A stretch of DNA of 64,000 bases from Acholoe squamosa (lineage: Eukaryota > Annelida > Polychaeta > Phyllodocida > Polynoidae): positions 1,660,501-1,724,500 of the forward strand of contig OX439047.1 in the NCBI GenBank assembly GCA_949317995.1, in the 5' to 3' direction. Numbering within the stretch: position 1 is the first letter of the stretch; every line of letters begins with the position of its first letter. Shown in pieces: positions 1 to 64,000 of this stretch. The notes beneath the pieces are model-generated. The model was not told the origin of the DNA and did not search any database. It was given only the letters and a program-made list of their open reading frames with translations. The translations under genes and the position numbers were made by a program.

Positions 1-1354
1 GTTTACTTACCAATGATGTACAAGTTATGTCAATATAGCCACATTGTTTACTTACCAATGACGTACAAGTTATGTCAATATAGCCACATTGTTTACTTAC
101 CAATGACGTACAAGTTATGTCAATATAGCCACATTGTTTACTTACTAATGACGTACAAGTTATGTCAATATAACCACATTGTTTACTTACCAATGACGTA
201 CAAGTTATGTCAATAAAGCCACATTGTTTACTTACTAATTTTGTACAAGTAATGTCAATATAACCACATTGTTTACTTACTAATGTTGTACAAGTAATGT
301 CAATATAACCACATTGTTTACTTACTAATGTTGTACAAGTAATGTCAATATAGCCACATTGTTTACTTACCAATGACGTACAAGTTATGTCAATATAGCC
401 ACATTGTTTACTTACTAATGATGTACAAGTTATGTCAATATAGCCACATTGTTTACTTACTAATGATGTACAAGTTATGTCAATATAGCCACATTGTTTA
501 CTTACCAATGACATACAAGTTATGTCAATATAGCCACATTGTTTACTTACTAATGTTGTACAAGTTATGTCAATATAGCCACATTGTTTACTTACCAATG
601 ACGTACAAGTTATGTCAATATAGCCACATTGTTTACTTACCAATGACGTACAAGTTATGTCAATATAGCCACATTGTTTACTTACTAATGAAGGACAAGT
701 TATGTCAATATAGCCACATTGTTTACTTACCAATGACATACAAGTAATGTCAATATAGCCACATTGTTTACTTACTAATGAAGGACAAGTTATGTCAATA
801 TAGCCATATTGTTTACTTACCAATGACATACAAGTTATGTCAATATAGCCACATTGTTTACTTACCAATGACGTACAAGTTATGTCAATATAGACACATT
901 GTTTACTTACCAATGACGTACAAGTTATGTCAATATAGACACATTGTTTACTTACCAATGACGTACAAGTTATGTCAATATAACCACATTGTTTACTTAC
1001 CAATGACGTACAAGTTATGTCAATATAGCCACATTGTTTACTTACCAATGACGTACAAGTTATGTCAATAAAGCCACATTGTTTACTTACTAATGTTGTA
1101 CAAGTAATGTCAATATAACCACATTGTTTACTTACTAATGTTGTACAAGTTATGTCAATATAGCCACATTGTTTACTTACCAATGACGTACAAGTTATGT
1201 CAATATAGCCACATTGTTTACTTACCAATGACGTACAAGTAATGTCAATAAAGCCACATTGTTTACTTACTAATGTTGTACAAGTAATGTCAATATAGCC
1301 ACATTGTTTACTTACCAATGACGTACAAGTTATGTCAATATAGCCACATTGTTT
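1..1354. repeat. 45-bp minisatellite, about 30 copies, open at window edge
   Basis: Unit starts GTTTACTTACCAATGACGTA and continues CAAGTTATGTCAATATAGCC. Two subfamilies alternate: CAATGACGTACAAGTTATG and TAATGTTGTACAAGTAATG. The period is a multiple of three, so spurious open frames appear on the + strand. Each unit's minus strand carries a consensus 5' splice site (TTG|GTAAGTAAAC). The 5' end lies outside the window. Confidence 0.97.
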
Positions 1355-1839
1355 GAACACTCAATGTTTGAGTAGCTCATGGAAGGCTAAAGCTATTGTA
1401 CTCAGTCAATGGTGGCAGAGCTTCCCCTATAATCTTTTAGGAGGGTCCTATAGATAAATATAGAAAATAACCAAAATTTACACCCCCGTTCCCCACTATT
1501 TTTGAGCTGCTCCGACCCCACTGTAAGTAAAATAACCCTCAATTAGACCTTTGAGCTAACCATACATGTTCATCTAAAAAGAAAAATGTGTTTTCAGTAA
1601 AAGGATTCCATAATGTGTGCTGCCACTGGTGTGAAACTCCCTGTGATGGTATAACAGTGTTTATAGTAGAATAGATTGTCAACATGTACTATTCAGTTAA
1701 TGCACATACTGACATATTCTGCTTTTATCATCTCAATATTGGTAACTTACTTCTGCATACTTGCACCATACTTTGTTACCTGTTTTAGGTGGGTTTAAGT
1801 ATTGAAATAAAACTAATATTGCAATGTTTTATATCTAAG
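1355..1839. other. Intron tail before first exon of window
   Basis: AT-rich unique sequence. The only feature I see is the alternative acceptor at the 3' end (CTGTTTTAG), which would extend the following exon by 17 codons. Confidence 0.5.
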
Positions 1840-63921
<62,082 letters not shown>

Positions 63922-64000
63922 GTAACTTTTACCGACAATTAGAGGAACATTCCATGAGGCATTCCCTCCCAATGTTACCCCTTGTATAGCTCACATAGCC

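Noticed and set aside
13-1071. + strand open frames with repeated YKLCQYSHIVYLPMT
   Set aside because: Same cause: a 45-bp period. No context of a gene and no homology.
1-1354. CRISPR-like array
   Set aside because: No unique spacers; the whole unit repeats. Eukaryotic intronic DNA. The same applies to the other arrays.

Overview
This is nuclear DNA from an animal, not a microbe. It contains one large, intron-rich, protein-coding gene on the + strand whose GT-AG exons add up to only about 2.7 kb of 64 kb. The rest is intron, and more than half of the window is tandem-repeat DNA. A lophotrochozoan, perhaps a mollusc, seems likely from the repeat style (tRNA-derived and SINE-tail-like fragments, foldback elements), but I cannot prove this from the sequence alone.

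The gene encodes the N-terminal third of an intracellular Ca2+ release channel of the inositol 1,4,5-trisphosphate receptor (IP3R) / ryanodine receptor (RyR) superfamily. I assembled 28 exons with compatible phases and an open frame of about 902 codons, plus one candidate 11-codon microexon and one candidate 34-codon cassette exon. Conceptual order: late first beta-trefoil (1840-9620), second beta-trefoil/MIR region (10097-19386), first armadillo/RIH region with the second half of the IP3 site (23453-49938), then the helical RIH-associated region (52134-63921). The 5' exons and the whole C-terminal pore lie outside the window. The protein is divergent and looks intermediate between IP3R and RyR. 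Of the IP3-coordinating residues, the armadillo-side basic residues are largely kept, while the beta-trefoil loop (TTGR in vertebrate IP3R) is replaced.

Layout: 1-1354 is a 45-bp minisatellite. 1840-5194 holds three exons with foldback repeats and a tRNA-like fragment between them. 5660-9516 is a 51/53-bp array ending exactly in an exon. 9517-14261 holds seven firm exons and one candidate microexon. 14391-15534 has a (CA)(TA)(TG) hairpin, a cassette exon and a 48-bp array. 17029-18724 is a 59-63-bp array ending in an exon. 19400-23342 is a 28/21-bp array. 23453-25930 holds three exons and a Harbinger-like MITE. 27519-29544 is a 52-bp array and 29608-48140 an 18.5-kb 51/58-bp array. 48525-52247 holds three exons. 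52212-54706 is a 42/44-bp array beginning in an exon. 55087-59414 holds six exons, a MITE and a 140-bp palindrome. 59880-61040 is a broken LINE fragment on the minus strand. 62266-63921 holds the last four exons and a 31-bp array beginning in an exon.

The most striking observation is that at least five intronic minisatellites are tandem amplifications of this gene's own splice junctions. Three copy a 3' splice site (two of these with adjoining exon codons), and two copy exon codons plus a 5' splice site. A sixth junction has a single extra copy. Introns here have grown by multiplying dozens of decoy splice sites beside the real ones.
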